Positions 9,374 to 22,379 of a DNA stretch of 64,000 nucleotides are shown piece by piece. The translations under genes and the position numbers were made by a program. Source of the stretch: Pseudomonas orientalis (lineage in GTDB: Bacteria; Pseudomonadota; Gammaproteobacteria; Pseudomonadales; Pseudomonadaceae); contig NZ_CP094351.1 of the NCBI RefSeq assembly GCF_022807995.1, forward strand, positions 1,643,001 through 1,707,000. Direction: 5' to 3'. Each line of letters opens with the position of its first letter. The stretch's first letter is position 1. The notes under the pieces were generated by a model that saw only the letters and a list, made by a program, of their open reading frames with translations, made no database searches and was not told the DNA's origin.

Positions 9374-11302
9374 TTACTGATCATCAAAATACCGCTCATG
9401 CCAATCCACCAGCGGCTGCGGCGAATTAAGCTTCTGCCCGTAGATCACCGAATAAGACAGCACGTTCTGCACATACTGGCGGGTTTCGTCAAACGGGATG
9501 CTTTCCACCCACACGTCGAAGCTCAGGTGATCGGCACCGCGCAGCCATTGACGCACACGGCCGGGGCCGGCGTTGTAGGCGGCGGAGGCGAGCACACGGT
9601 TGCCGTTGAACTGGCTGTGCACCTGGCTCAGGTAGGCGGCGCCGAGCTGGATGTTTTTGTCCGGGTCCAGTACCTGGGCCGGGGAGGCCAGGGGAATGCT
9701 GAACTTGCGCGCGGTTTCCTTGGCGGTACCCGGCATCAGTTGCATCAGGCCGCTGGCGCCGACGCCGGAGCGGGCATCGTCCATGAAGGCGCTTTCCTGA
9801 CGGGTAATTGCGAATACCCAGCTCGAATGCAGGCCGCGCACCTTGGCTTCGCGCACCAGGGTATCGCGGTGGGCCATCGGGAAGCGGATGTCCAGGTCGT
9901 CCCAATATTGCGCCTGGCTGATTGTGCGGATCGCCGGGAAGTACCACTTCATGTCATAGGCCAGCTTCGCCTGCGCGACCATTTCATCGCGGTTGAAGTG
10001 ACGGCTGACGTGGTACCACTCGCGGCGGCCATCGACGATCTGGCCACGGGCGTAGAATTCCAGAGCACGGCGTACACCTGGGGTATTGCGCACTTTATTG
10101 ATCAGCGCCTGGCTCATCACCAGCGGCTTGTTGTTCAACTGGTAAGGGGTCTTGGAGCGGTCGGCGGCGAGGAAGCCGTAGAAGTCGCGCTCCTTGGCCA
10201 CGTTTTTATACAGCACCAGCGCCTGCGGGTTTTTCGGTTCGGCCAGCTCCAGGCTGCGCGCCTGCCAGTAGCGCCAGCGGTTGGTGGTGGCCAGGTCCTG
10301 GGGCAGCTTGCGGGTCAGTTGGTAGGCATCTTCCCAGCGCGCCAGGCGCAGCAGCAGGCGCAGGCGCCATTCGGAGACGGTATTGTCACGTAGCTCCGGG
10401 TCGTACTTCGTCATCACGTCCAGGGCGCGGGGATCGTAGCGACGGGCGAGGGTCAGGCCGATTTCCCGAGCGATCGAGACTTTTTCGTCACGGGAGAAGT
10501 GCATGGTGCTGGCGTAACCGTCCAGCAGGGCCATGGCCTTGTCCGGGTCCTGGCGGGCCAGTCGGCGCAGGCCCAGGCCTACGGCGTCGGACATGGCCTC
10601 GGTGGCCGGCAGGAAACGGGACGGGTCGCCCAGCATGTCGGGTTTTTGCGCCACGTCGATCATCAGGCGGCCCTGGGCGCCGAGCGTCGGCAGGGTTTTC
10701 ACCAGGCTGTTGGCCAGTGCGTAGTTGCGCGCTTCGGCAGCAAGCTTGGTGCGGTCCCAGATTTTCTGTTCGGTCAACTGGCCGTCAGATGCCCACTGGC
10801 CAAAGGTCACATCACAGGCGGCCGGTTGGGATTTGCCGGTCATCCAGAGTTTTTCGGCGGTCTTGTAGCCTTCGGCCTTGAGGTTGTGGGTCAGTTGGTA
10901 CTGGCCGTGCAGGCAATCCAGCTCGACGAAATTGAGCTTGGTATCGTAGTACTTTTCAAAGGTCTGCCAGTCGCCCCGTTCGGCCAGCCAGCGCAACCAG
11001 CGCAGTTTCATCCAGTTGGCCTGGGGCAGGTCGCCGTTTTTGGCGAGAAACTGTTCGATTTCCTGGTTGCTCGCGGTTTTAAGGCGTGCGGTCAGTTCGT
11101 CATACGCCAGGTACGGCGTCAGCGGGTAGTCGGCCAGGGCCTGGCTGTATTGCATATACGGGCCACTGTCACCCTTGGCCAGGGCGCGCTTGGCTTCATC
11201 GTAATATTGACGTTGGGTAGTGAGGTCCACGGCCTGGGCAGATTGAACGGCGGTGGCGGAAAGAAGCAGGCAGGATAAAAAGTTGAAAAGGCGACTGCGC
11301 AT
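9374..11302 (-). CDS. slt: Soluble lytic murein transglycosylase Slt
   Basis: Slt cleaves the MurNAc-GlcNAc bond of peptidoglycan in the periplasm, leaving 1,6-anhydro-MurNAc ends. The 642-residue protein (E. coli Slt70 is 645) starts with the signal peptide MRSRLFNFLSCLLLSATAVQSAQA. A long helical U-shaped superhelix fills the first ~450 residues. The C-terminal SLT domain has the catalytic Glu in RQESAFMDDARSGVGASGLMQL near residue 500, followed by ASAAYNAGPGR. The start at 11302 places the signal peptide at the N-terminus; an upstream in-frame start would add 16 residues before it. Its products feed the recycling pathway in which nagZ, further along the window, works. Confidence 0.93.
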   Translation of the reverse strand: MRSRLFNFLSCLLLSATAVQSAQAVDLTTQRQYYDEAKRALAKGDSGPYMQYSQALADYPLTPYLAYDELTARLKTASNQEIEQFLAKNGDLPQANWMKLRWLRWLAERGDWQTFEKYYDTKLNFVELDCLHGQYQLTHNLKAEGYKTAEKLWMTGKSQPAACDVTFGQWASDGQLTEQKIWDRTKLAAEARNYALANSLVKTLPTLGAQGRLMIDVAQKPDMLGDPSRFLPATEAMSDAVGLGLRRLARQDPDKAMALLDGYASTMHFSRDEKVSIAREIGLTLARRYDPRALDVMTKYDPELRDNTVSEWRLRLLLRLARWEDAYQLTRKLPQDLATTNRWRYWQARSLELAEPKNPQALVLYKNVAKERDFYGFLAADRSKTPYQLNNKPLVMSQALINKVRNTPGVRRALEFYARGQIVDGRREWYHVSRHFNRDEMVAQAKLAYDMKWYFPAIRTISQAQYWDDLDIRFPMAHRDTLVREAKVRGLHSSWVFAITRQESAFMDDARSGVGASGLMQLMPGTAKETARKFSIPLASPAQVLDPDKNIQLGAAYLSQVHSQFNGNRVLASAAYNAGPGRVRQWLRGADHLSFDVWVESIPFDETRQYVQNVLSYSVIYGQKLNSPQPLVDWHERYFDDQ

Positions 11303-11515
11303 GAGACGTCCGTGCAGAGAAATCACGACTAGCACCGGCATCGCCGACACTGATTGCCCCTAGCTTAGCCTTTTGCCAGCGGCCGGCGAAAGCTTTGCCG
11401 GCCGGTTGGTTCAAGTTCGCGGCAAATGTCCTGCAGAACGTGTCGGCAGCGAAAATGCAGGCCGCATCCCACCCTCAACTCAGGTAGAATGCGCGCCCAG
11501 TTTTTGGAGAAGCGT

Positions 11516-13435
11516 ATGACCCTGCTCAAATTCAGCGATGTGTCCCTTGCTTTCGGCGCTATGCCGTTGTTGGACAAGGTGTCCTGGCAGATCGCCCGTG
11601 GTGAGCGGGTGTGCATCATCGGCCGCAACGGTACCGGTAAATCCAGCATGATGAAGCTGGTAAAAGGCGACCAGAAGCCCGATGAGGGCTCTGTCTGGCG
11701 CGCTCCGGGCCTCAAGATTGGCGAATTGCCGCAGGAATTGCCGGTAGCCGACGAGCGGACAGTGTTCGACGTGGTTGCCGAAGGCCTGGACGGAGTTGGC
11801 GAATTGCTTGCGCAATACCATCACCTGGCGCAGAACTGCGTCACCGAAGCCGACCTGGACAAACTGATGCACGTCCAGCAAGACCTCGAAGCCCGTGACG
11901 GCTGGCGCTTGCAGCAATTGGTCGACAGCACCCTGAGCCGCCTGCAACTGCCGGCCGACAAGACCCTCGCCCAGTTGTCCGGCGGCTGGCGTCGTCGCGT
12001 GCTGCTGGCCCAGGCGCTGGTGTCCGAGCCGGATCTGCTGCTGCTCGACGAACCGACCAACCACCTGGATATCGGCGCCATTGCCTGGCTGGAAGAAGCC
12101 CTCAAGGATTTCCAGGGCGCCGTGCTGTTCATCACGCACGACCGTTCCTTCCTGCAAAACCTGGCCACCCGCATCCTCGAACTGGACCGTGGCGGCCTGA
12201 TCGACTGGAACGGCGACTACGCCAGCTTCCTGGTGCACAAGGAAGCCGCACTCTCGGCTGAAGAAACCGCCAACGCCCTGTTCGACAAGAAGCTGGCCCA
12301 GGAAGAAGTCTGGATCCGCCAGGGCATCAAGGCGCGCCGCACCCGTAACGAAGGCCGCGTGCGCGCATTGAAAGCGCTGCGGGTTGAGCGCAGCGAACGC
12401 CGCGAGCGCACCGGCAAGGCCAATATCCAGCTCGACACCGCCGACAAGTCGGGCAAGCAAGTGATGGTGCTGGAAAACGTCAGCTTCCATCATCCGCAAG
12501 GTCCGTTCCTGATCAAGGACTTCTCCATGGTCCTGGCGCGCGGCGACCGTATCGGCCTGCTGGGCGCCAACGGCACCGGCAAGACCACCTTGCTCAAGCT
12601 GATGCTCGGCGGTCTGCAGCCGACCAGCGGCACGGTGGAAGAGGGCACGCGCATCGATGTGGCCTATTTCGACCAGTTGCGTCACCAGTTGGACCTGGAA
12701 AAAACCGTGATCGACAACGTCGCCGAAGGTCGCGACTTTATCGACATCGACGGTCAGAGCCGCCACGTGCTCAGCTACCTGGGCGACTTCCTGTTCAGCC
12801 CGCAGCGTGCGCGTACACCGGTGAAAGCCCTGTCCGGTGGTGAGCGCGCGCGCCTGCTGCTGGCCAAGCTGTTCAGCAAGCCGGCCAACTTGCTGGTGCT
12901 CGACGAACCGACCAACGACCTCGACGTGGAAACCCTCGAGCTGCTTGAAGAGGTCTTGCTGACCTTCAACGGTACCGTACTGATGGTCAGCCACGACCGG
13001 GCATTCCTCGATAACGTGGTCACCAGCACCCTGGTCTTCGAAGGCGAGGGCAAGGTGCGCGAGTACGTCGGCGGTTATCAGGACTGGCTGCGCCAAGGAG
13101 GCTCGCCGCGCCTTTTGGGCGTGACCGAGAGCAAGTCCGGCAAGGCCGACCTGACCTCTGCGGTCGTCGCGCCTGTGGCCGCCGCTGCTCCGGCACAGGA
13201 AGCTGCACCTGCCACCAAGAAAAAGCTCAGCTACAAGCTGCAGCGCGAGCTGGAAGCCCTGCCGGGCGATATCGACGCCAAGGAACAGCAGATCGCCGCA
13301 GTAGAGGCAGAGATGGCTGACGCCGGTTTCTATCAGCGCCCGGCGGCGGAAACCGCCAAGGTCATCGCCACCCTGGAGACGTTGAACCAGGAGCTGGAAG
13401 CGTTGGTTGAGCGTTGGGCTGAGTTGGATGCCTGA
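11516..13435 (+). CDS. uup: ABC-F ATPase Uup
   Basis: Uup is a soluble ABC-F protein with two ATPase domains in tandem and no membrane domain. Family members bind ribosomes or branched DNA; E. coli uup mutants show raised precise excision of transposons. The 639-residue protein has Walker A motifs GRNGTGKSS and GANGTGKTT, signatures LSGGWRRR and LSGGERAR, and Walker B LLLLDEPTNHLD and LLVLDEPTNDLD. The C-terminal ~90 residues after an Ala/Pro-rich linker are the coiled-coil Uup C-terminal domain, which separates it from EttA and YheS. The start at the ATG 11516 has GGAGA seven bases upstream. It is divergent from slt. Confidence 0.92.
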   Translation: MTLLKFSDVSLAFGAMPLLDKVSWQIARGERVCIIGRNGTGKSSMMKLVKGDQKPDEGSVWRAPGLKIGELPQELPVADERTVFDVVAEGLDGVGELLAQYHHLAQNCVTEADLDKLMHVQQDLEARDGWRLQQLVDSTLSRLQLPADKTLAQLSGGWRRRVLLAQALVSEPDLLLLDEPTNHLDIGAIAWLEEALKDFQGAVLFITHDRSFLQNLATRILELDRGGLIDWNGDYASFLVHKEAALSAEETANALFDKKLAQEEVWIRQGIKARRTRNEGRVRALKALRVERSERRERTGKANIQLDTADKSGKQVMVLENVSFHHPQGPFLIKDFSMVLARGDRIGLLGANGTGKTTLLKLMLGGLQPTSGTVEEGTRIDVAYFDQLRHQLDLEKTVIDNVAEGRDFIDIDGQSRHVLSYLGDFLFSPQRARTPVKALSGGERARLLLAKLFSKPANLLVLDEPTNDLDVETLELLEEVLLTFNGTVLMVSHDRAFLDNVVTSTLVFEGEGKVREYVGGYQDWLRQGGSPRLLGVTESKSGKADLTSAVVAPVAAAAPAQEAAPATKKKLSYKLQRELEALPGDIDAKEQQIAAVEAEMADAGFYQRPAAETAKVIATLETLNQELEALVERWAELDA

Positions 13436-13452
13436 ATGATCGGCCCGCAATG

Positions 13453-13490
13453 AAAAAGCCCGGCGCTCTTCCATGAGCGCCGGGCTTTTT
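13453..13490. terminator. Terminator after uup
   Basis: The GC stem agcccggcgct / agcgccgggct has an A-run before it and a T-run after it, which is the form of a strong and possibly bidirectional rho-independent terminator. Confidence 0.88.
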
Positions 13491-13510
13491 CATATGAAAT
13501 GCGATCCAAA

Positions 13511-13600
13511 TGTGGGAGGGGGCTTGCCCCCGATAACGGTGTATCAGTCACCCGATGCATCAACTGACAGACTGCTATCGGGGGCAAGCCCCCTCCCACA
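13511..13600. repeat. REPIN (type B REP pair)
   Basis: Inverted copies of tgtgggagggggcttgcccc flank a ~42 bp spacer between uup and the universal stress gene. The arms point outward with the tgtggg end, the same topology as the element at 48791-48879. Confidence 0.88.
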
Positions 13601-13617
13601 CTTGATTTTCAGCGGCC

Positions 13618-14064
13618 TTACTTGCTGGTGTCTTTAACCAGCTTGACGGCCAACACATCACACGGCGCACCATGCAATACATCATTGGCAGTAGAGCCCA
13701 GCAGCAACGCCAAACCATGGCGACCATGGCTACCAACCACAATCAGGTCGCAGTCGTGTTCCTTGGCCAGATGATGGATTTCCTGACGCGGTTGGCCGTA
13801 GGTGAGGTGGCACGCCTCTTTGTTCAATTTAGGGTATTTGAGGATCAGGCGCTCAAGGCGCTCCTTGGCCTGGTCAAATTGCTGTTGCTGCAACTGGGAA
13901 AGGTCCATGGGCACGTCGCCGCCGAAGGCCATGGCCATCGGCTCAACGATATGCACCAACGACAGTTTGGCGCCATTGGCGATTGATGATTCCTGCGCGC
14001 GCTTGATCACTGGATCGCACTCTTCGGTCAGGTCGACAGCGACCAGAATATGTGTGTAGGGCAT
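13618..14064 (-). CDS. Universal stress protein (UspA family)
   Basis: This is a single-domain cytoplasmic universal stress protein of 148 residues. It begins MPYTHILVAVDLTEECDPV, the usual first strand and acidic turn. Near the C-terminus it has GSHGRHG followed by GSTANDVLHGAPCDVLAV, the glycine-rich loop typical of the nucleotide-binding subgroup. The start at 14064 has GGAGGAA about eight bases upstream; a longer in-frame start would include that site in the coding region. It is divergent from the next gene by ~100 bp. In PAO1 the same relative position is held by PA3017. A stress role is likely; the exact partner is unknown. Confidence 0.88.
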   Translation of the reverse strand: MPYTHILVAVDLTEECDPVIKRAQESSIANGAKLSLVHIVEPMAMAFGGDVPMDLSQLQQQQFDQAKERLERLILKYPKLNKEACHLTYGQPRQEIHHLAKEHDCDLIVVGSHGRHGLALLLGSTANDVLHGAPCDVLAVKLVKDTSK

Positions 14065-14171
14065 GGGGCGTTCCTCCAGGGGGACTGCAATAAAGTTCAG
14101 TATGGCTGCTTTCAAGCGCAAGCGGTTGCGTCAGGTCAAATCCGCTCATCTAGAAATTGGGGAGTACACAT

Positions 14172-14609
14172 ATGACGGTCTGGATAGTGGTGTCAATCCT
14201 TGTCGTGGTGCTGAGCCCTCTGGCATGGCTGCGTCCCTCGCGCCATCAGAGCGGGCGCATGGCCCTGCGCATGGAGGCGCGCCGCATCGGGCTGGCCATG
14301 CAACTGGCGCCCCAGCAATGGCCGCACTGGCTCAAGCAAGAGCCGCCGAGCCCCTGCGCGCAGTACTGCCGGCCACGACGCGGCAGTGCGCCGGCCCTCT
14401 GGAGTTACTGGCAGTTGGAGCCGGGGGTATGGGTCAACCAATGGCGCGAGGTGTGTGTGGATGAGAAGTTGTTGCCGCATTTTTCGACGCTGCCGGCCAA
14501 CGTCTACAAGGTCGAGGCCGACAAGCAAATGATCGCCTTGTATTGGGGCGAGAAGGGCGACGCAAGTGTGTTGGAAAATATTGATGCGCTGCTCAAGGCG
14601 TTGGCCTGA
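14172..14609 (+). CDS. Membrane-anchored hypothetical protein
   Basis: This 145-residue protein starts with one hydrophobic segment (MTVWIVVSILVVVLSPLAWL), read as an N-terminal membrane anchor, followed by a basic, tryptophan-rich soluble part (QQWPHWLK, WSYWQLEPGVWVNQWREV). I recognise no named domain. It corresponds by position to PA3016 of PAO1, so it is a conserved Pseudomonas gene. The ATG at 14172 is chosen over a TTG at 14157 because GGGGAG is eight bases upstream and the hydrophobic segment then begins at residue 3. The soluble domain would face the cytoplasm if the basic RPSRHQSGR stretch follows the positive-inside rule. No function assigned. Confidence 0.7.
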   Translation: MTVWIVVSILVVVLSPLAWLRPSRHQSGRMALRMEARRIGLAMQLAPQQWPHWLKQEPPSPCAQYCRPRRGSAPALWSYWQLEPGVWVNQWREVCVDEKLLPHFSTLPANVYKVEADKQMIALYWGEKGDASVLENIDALLKALA

Positions 14610-14624
14610 TTTAACCCACTCATT

Positions 14625-14723
14625 GTAGGAGCGAGCTTGCTCGCGAAAAGCCTGAGAGCGACGCGTTAAACCTGAGTCACCTGCGTTACGGTTGGCGATT
14701 TTCGCGAGCAAGCTCGCTCCTAC
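14625..14723. repeat. REPIN (type A REP pair)
   Basis: Inverted copies of gtaggagcgagcttgctcgc flank a spacer that reads as the diverged reverse complement of the spacer in the element at 3371-3468. The whole REPIN has therefore been inserted in the opposite orientation. Confidence 0.88.
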
Positions 14724-14746
14724 AGAAAAACCAGAAGGCCGGGCAA

Positions 14747-14773
14747 TAAAAAGCCCGATTCATCATCGGGCTG
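14747..14773 (-). terminator. Orphan minus-strand terminator-like hairpin
   Basis: The stem agcccgat / atcgggct with loop tcatc has an A-run on its left, so it reads as a hairpin plus T-run on the minus strand. No convincing minus-strand gene lies upstream of it (14774-15180). Otherwise I see only the fadB promoter region in this ~400 bp stretch. Confidence 0.5.
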
Positions 14774-15181
14774 GAGCTGGCCAGGCAGGCCGGTAAATCT
14801 TTAAGTTGCGGTGAGCCTAGCCACCGATCCCTTTCTGTACAGCGGTTTTCCATATCTTTCCTATTATTGATCCTGTGAATATTCAAATATTGACGGGTTG
14901 CCATCCTGCGCTTCGGGTTCTGAACTGACTGGAAAGTCGCGTTTTTCCTAGCCTTTGGAGCGATTGACAATTGCCCGGAATTGGATGAAGGTGGCGTACC
15001 CAAATCAAACGGGCGTATGAATTGAGCGTTTGTCCTACAGACAGCTCGGACATAACCCCGACTATCGCACTGGCGGGTGTGCCTGGCGGATTGGCGTGAG
15101 CATTGATGCAGCTGTCAATGTCCAACCAGAGGCCAGCGTCCGGTGTGTACTGTTCAGCTTCCATATCGTGGAGATCAGTTG

Positions 15182-18534
<3,353 letters not shown>

Positions 18535-18552
18535 CCGTTCGCTTGATGGAAG

Positions 18553-18577
18553 CCGGGGCCCAGTGCCCCGGTTTTTG
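18553..18577 (+). terminator. Terminator of the fadBA operon
   Basis: The stem ccggggc / gccccgg with loop ccagt is followed by a T-run (tttttgtttttt), a clear rho-independent terminator 20 bp after the fadA stop. Confidence 0.88.
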
Positions 18578-18630
18578 TTTTTTGGATTTTTTTAATTTTT
18601 TTTCAACACATTTTGTAAGAGGGTCAGAGC

Positions 18631-18867
18631 ATGAAAGTCGAACCAGGGCTCTACCAGCATTATAAAGGTCCGCAGTACCGCGTTTTCAGTGTGGCGCGGC
18701 ATTCCGAGACCGAAGAAGAAGTGGTGTTCTACCAAGCCCTGTATGGCGAATACGGCTTTTGGGTGCGCCCCTTGAGCATGTTCCTGGAGACCGTCGAAGT
18801 TGACGGCGAGCAAGTCCCGCGCTTTGCTTTGGTGCAGCTCGAACCCAGTCTTTTTTCAGGGCAATAA
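18631..18867 (+). CDS. DUF1653 domain protein
   Basis: This 78-residue protein fits the DUF1653 family over its whole length: it opens with EPGLYQHYKGPQYRVF, continues with an ETEEEVVFYQALYG strand pair and has a WVRPLSMFLETVEVDG segment. DUF1653 proteins are small, compact and of unknown function. No signal peptide or membrane segment is present. A purine-rich stretch (aagaggg) precedes the ATG. It lies between fadA and topA, the position of PA3012 in PAO1. Confidence 0.85.
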   Translation: MKVEPGLYQHYKGPQYRVFSVARHSETEEEVVFYQALYGEYGFWVRPLSMFLETVEVDGEQVPRFALVQLEPSLFSGQ

Positions 18868-18981
18868 CGGCCGGTCGCGCAGAATGCTGCGCTTGACCTC
18901 ACCTTGTTGCCACTATATATAGCGTTGCCGCGTCAGGCGCCAACTGCCTTTCACTTCTCGAATTCAGGAATTTTCCGATCC

Positions 18982-21603
18982 ATGGGCAAATCGCTGGTCA
19001 TTGTGGAATCCCCGGCTAAGGCCAAGACCATCAACAAGTACTTGGGCAACGAGTACGTGGTGAAGTCGAGTATCGGCCATATCCGAGACCTGCCCACCAG
19101 CGGTTCGGCTAGCGCCAGCAAGGAGCCAGCCGCCAAGCGCGGCAAGGCGGCTGCGGGCGAAGGTCCGGTACTCACGCCTAAAGAGAAAGCGCGCAAGCAG
19201 TTGGTCTCGCGCATGGGTGTGGACCCGGATCATGGCTGGAAGGCCAAGTATGAAATCCTTCCGGGCAAGGAAAAGGTCATCGAGGAGCTGCGCCGGCTCG
19301 CCAAGGATGCTGACACCATCTATCTCGCAACCGACTTGGACCGCGAGGGGGAAGCCATTGCCTGGCACCTGCGCGAAGCCATCGGCGGTGACGACAGCCG
19401 CTACAAGCGCGTGGTGTTCAACGAAATCACCAAGAAAGCCATCCAGGAAGCCTTCTCCAAACCGGGCGAGCTGGACATCGACCGTGTCAACGCCCAGCAG
19501 GCCCGGCGTTTCCTCGATCGCGTGGTGGGTTACATGGTCTCGCCACTGCTGTGGGCGAAAATCGCCCGTGGCCTGTCCGCCGGCCGTGTGCAATCGGTTG
19601 CGGTCAAGCTGGTGGTGGAGCGTGAGCGTGAGATTCGTGCGTTCAACCCCGAAGAATATTGGGAAGTCCACGCTGACCTCGGCACTGCCAAGGGCAACAA
19701 CGTACGCTTTGAAGTGGCCCGCGAGAACGGCGAGGCGTTCAAGCCGCTGAATGAAGCCCAGGCCATGGCCGCGCTGGAAAAGCTCAAGGCCTCCAGCTAC
19801 AGCATCGTCAAGCGTGAAGACAAGCCGACCAGCAGCAAGCCGTCGGCACCGTTCATCACCTCCACCCTGCAGCAGGCAGCAAGCAACCGCCTGGGCTTTG
19901 GTGTGAAGAAAACCATGATGATGGCTCAGCGTCTGTACGAAGCCGGCTACATCACTTACATGCGTACCGACTCCACCAACCTGTCGCAAGACGCAGTGGC
20001 GATGGCGCGCACTTATATTGAAAGCGAATTCGGCAAGAAGTACCTGCCGGAAAAGCCCAACGTCTACAGCAGCAAGGAAGGCGCACAGGAGGCTCACGAA
20101 GCGATTCGTCCTTCCGACGCCAACACCGAGCCCAGCAAGCTCAGCGGCATGGAGCGTGACGCCGAGCGCCTCTACGAGCTGATCTGGCGCCAGTTCCTGG
20201 CCTGCCAGATGCTGCCGGCGCAATACCTGTCCACCACCGTCACTGTGGCAGCCTCCGACTTTGAGCTGCGCGCCAAGGGCCGGATCCTCAAGTTTGACGG
20301 CTACACCCGCGTGATGCCGCAAATCGCCAAGCCGGGCGACGACGACGTGCTGCCGGATATGGCGCAGGGCGATACGTTGAAGCTGATCAAGCTTGATCCG
20401 TCCCAGCACTTCACCAAGCCGCCGGCGCGCTATTCGGAAGCCAGCCTGGTCAAGGAGATGGAAAAACGCGGTATCGGTCGTCCTTCGACCTATGCGGCGA
20501 TCATCTCCACGATTCAGGACCGTGGCTACGTGGCGCTGCACAACCGTCGCTTCTATTCGGAAAAGATGGGCGACATCGTCACCGAGCGTCTGTCCGAGAG
20601 CTTCTCCAACCTGATGGACTACGGCTTCACCGCCGGCATGGAAGAGAACCTCGATGACGTCGCCCAGGGCGAACGCGACTGGAAAAACGTGCTGGACGAG
20701 TTCTACGGCGACTTCAAGAAGAAACTCGAAGTGGCCGAGAGCCCTGAGAGCGGCATGCGCGCCAACCAGCCGGTGATGACTGACATTCCGTGCACCACGT
20801 GTGGTCGGCCGATGCAAATCCGTACCGCCTCCACCGGCGTGTTCCTGGGCTGCTCGGGCTATAGCCTGCCGCCCAAAGAGCGCTGCAAGGCCACCGTCAA
20901 CCTGGTACCGGGTGATGAAATCGCCGCCGATGACGAGGGTGAATCGGAGTCGTTGGTACTGCGCGGCAAGCACCGTTGCCCGATCTGCAGCACGGCGATG
21001 GACGCCTACCTGCTGGACGAGAAGCACAAGCTGCACATCTGCGGTAATAACCCGGATTGCAACGGTTACGAGATCGAAGAGGGCACTTACCGCATCAAGG
21101 GCTACGAAGGTCCGAGCCTGGAATGCGACAAGTGCGGCAGCGAAATGCAGCTCAAGACCGGCCGTTTCGGCAAGTTCTTCGGTTGCACCAACCCGACCTG
21201 CAAGAACACCCGCAAACTGCTGAAAAGCGGTGACGCGGCGCCGCCGAAGATGGACCCGGTGAAGATGCCCGAGCTCAAGTGCGAGAAGGTCAACGACACC
21301 TATATCCTGCGCGACGGCGCTTCGGGCTTGTTCCTGGCCGCCAGCCAGTTCCCGAAAAACCGCGAGACCCGTGCGCCGCTGGTGCTGGAGATCGTGCCGC
21401 ACAAGGACGAGATCGATCCCAAGTACCACTTTCTGTGTGAAGCGCCGAAGAAGGACCCGGATGGTCGCCCAGCCGTGATCCGCTACAGCCGCAAGACCAA
21501 GGAGCAGTACGTGCAGACCGAAGTCGACGGCAAGCCTACTGGCTGGAAAGCGTTCTACGAAGGCGGCAAGTGGAAGGTCGAGGACAAGCGCCAGGGCGCT
21601 TGA
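18982..21603 (+). CDS. topA: DNA topoisomerase I (type IA)
   Basis: TopA relaxes negatively supercoiled DNA behind RNA polymerase through a transient 5'-phosphotyrosine. The 873-residue protein starts [22 protein letters not shown], the TOPRIM domain with its first catalytic Glu, and continues with [14 protein letters not shown] (the DxD motif). The active-site tyrosine is Y326 in [13 protein letters not shown]. The C-terminal region carries zinc ribbons ([30 protein letters not shown]...CTNPTCKN) and a final basic domain, as in other gamma-proteobacteria. I use the ATG at 18982 with AGGAA upstream; an upstream in-frame start adds 26 residues that do not fit the family. Confidence 0.95.
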   Translation: MGKSLVIVESPAKAKTINKYLGNEYVVKSSIGHIRDLPTSGSASASKEPAAKRGKAAAGEGPVLTPKEKARKQLVSRMGVDPDHGWKAKYEILPGKEKVIEELRRLAKDADTIYLATDLDREGEAIAWHLREAIGGDDSRYKRVVFNEITKKAIQEAFSKPGELDIDRVNAQQARRFLDRVVGYMVSPLLWAKIARGLSAGRVQSVAVKLVVEREREIRAFNPEEYWEVHADLGTAKGNNVRFEVARENGEAFKPLNEAQAMAALEKLKASSYSIVKREDKPTSSKPSAPFITSTLQQAASNRLGFGVKKTMMMAQRLYEAGYITYMRTDSTNLSQDAVAMARTYIESEFGKKYLPEKPNVYSSKEGAQEAHEAIRPSDANTEPSKLSGMERDAERLYELIWRQFLACQMLPAQYLSTTVTVAASDFELRAKGRILKFDGYTRVMPQIAKPGDDDVLPDMAQGDTLKLIKLDPSQHFTKPPARYSEASLVKEMEKRGIGRPSTYAAIISTIQDRGYVALHNRRFYSEKMGDIVTERLSESFSNLMDYGFTAGMEENLDDVAQGERDWKNVLDEFYGDFKKKLEVAESPESGMRANQPVMTDIPCTTCGRPMQIRTASTGVFLGCSGYSLPPKERCKATVNLVPGDEIAADDEGESESLVLRGKHRCPICSTAMDAYLLDEKHKLHICGNNPDCNGYEIEEGTYRIKGYEGPSLECDKCGSEMQLKTGRFGKFFGCTNPTCKNTRKLLKSGDAAPPKMDPVKMPELKCEKVNDTYILRDGASGLFLAASQFPKNRETRAPLVLEIVPHKDEIDPKYHFLCEAPKKDPDGRPAVIRYSRKTKEQYVQTEVDGKPTGWKAFYEGGKWKVEDKRQGA

Positions 21604-21623
21604 TTGAGTAATCCGGGAAATAC

Positions 21624-21650
21624 AAAGGCCGCCTTCATAGGCGGCCTTTT
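21624..21650 (+). terminator. Terminator after topA
   Basis: The stem aaaggccgcc / ggcggccttt with loop ttcata ends in a short T-run, 20 bp after the topA stop. Confidence 0.85.
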
Positions 21651-21656
21651 CTTGGT

Positions 21657-21754
21657 GTAGGAGCGAGCTTGCTCGCGAAGGTCGTTAACGATGACGCGAG
21701 AAATCTGATACACAGTGGTGCTCTAAAGTTTTTCGCGAGCAAGCTCGCTCCTAC
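21657..21754. repeat. REPIN (type A REP pair)
   Basis: A 98 bp unit with inverted gtaggagcgagcttgctcgc arms lies directly after the topA terminator. Confidence 0.88.
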
Positions 21755-21794
21755 AAGCCAGCATCACGCCTAATTCGTTGTGGAGATTGCCGTC

Positions 21795-22316
21795 ATGGCC
21801 AACGAACTCTATACCCGTACCAATCAGAAAATTTATTTTGCGGGTTTGTCCCTGGAAGCCCTAGGCCGCGCCGAGGTGGGGAAGGAGATGAATGCCATCG
21901 CGCTGGTCCAGGCGGGGCGTGAAGCCGCTCTGTTTCACCTGTATGGCGCGTTGCTGGGGCTATGCCATGAAATTGCCGGGTTCTACCGCCTGCCCCAGGC
22001 AGGTTCGCCTCGGGCGGAAATGATCATGACCCGGGAAGTGCTGGAAACCATGGCTATCCCGGAATTGGCCGAGCTGGTGGAAATGGCCCAGAGCCCGGAC
22101 AGTTGGGTAGCACGCCTGCTCAAGGCTCATGCCGACATGTTCCAGCCGCCCCGCGTTCCCCATGTACCCAAGGGGGATGTGACGCAGCCATTGATCGTGG
22201 CGGTTGCAGTGGAAGCGGATGAACCCAAGCCTTTGAGCCGCGAAGAGCTGGAAAGCTGGCGTCAGGAGCTGAAAAAGCTGGCATTGCGCTTTCGCGAAGG
22301 CCTGAACGAGTGCTGA
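21795..22316 (+). CDS. Conserved hypothetical protein (DUF6586)
   Basis: This 173-residue, mostly helical protein starts MANELYTRTNQKIYFAGLSLEALGRAE. I recognise it as the Pseudomonas family I know as DUF6586 (PA3010 in PAO1). It has no signal peptide or membrane span and no catalytic motif that I can name. The C-terminal helix carries a basic/leucine pattern (SWRQELKKLALRFREGL). The ATG at 21795 is preceded by GGAGA about nine bases upstream; a start at 21780 would swallow it. It may be co-transcribed with the next small gene 63 bp downstream. Function unknown. Confidence 0.72.
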   Translation: MANELYTRTNQKIYFAGLSLEALGRAEVGKEMNAIALVQAGREAALFHLYGALLGLCHEIAGFYRLPQAGSPRAEMIMTREVLETMAIPELAELVEMAQSPDSWVARLLKAHADMFQPPRVPHVPKGDVTQPLIVAVAVEADEPKPLSREELESWRQELKKLALRFREGLNEC

Positions 22317-22379
22317 GCGGGCAAGCCTGCACACGACAACACTGATATAATCCCGCGCTTTCGTGGAGAACAGACTTTT

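Noticed and set aside
11480..13474. 664-codon minus-strand ORF opposite uup
   Set aside because: High GC leaves the antisense frame open. Its sequence (rich in His, Gln, Val, Gly, Ala) is typical of shadows, and uup has all ABC-F motifs.
14686..15003. 105-codon minus-strand ORF before fadB
   Set aside because: It reads through both a terminator hairpin and a REPIN arm (the RSELARE translation of a REP), so it is unlikely to be coding.
18964..21429. 821-codon minus-strand ORF opposite topA
   Set aside because: A shadow of topA caused by GC-rich codon bias; no recognisable domain and no ribosome-binding site.
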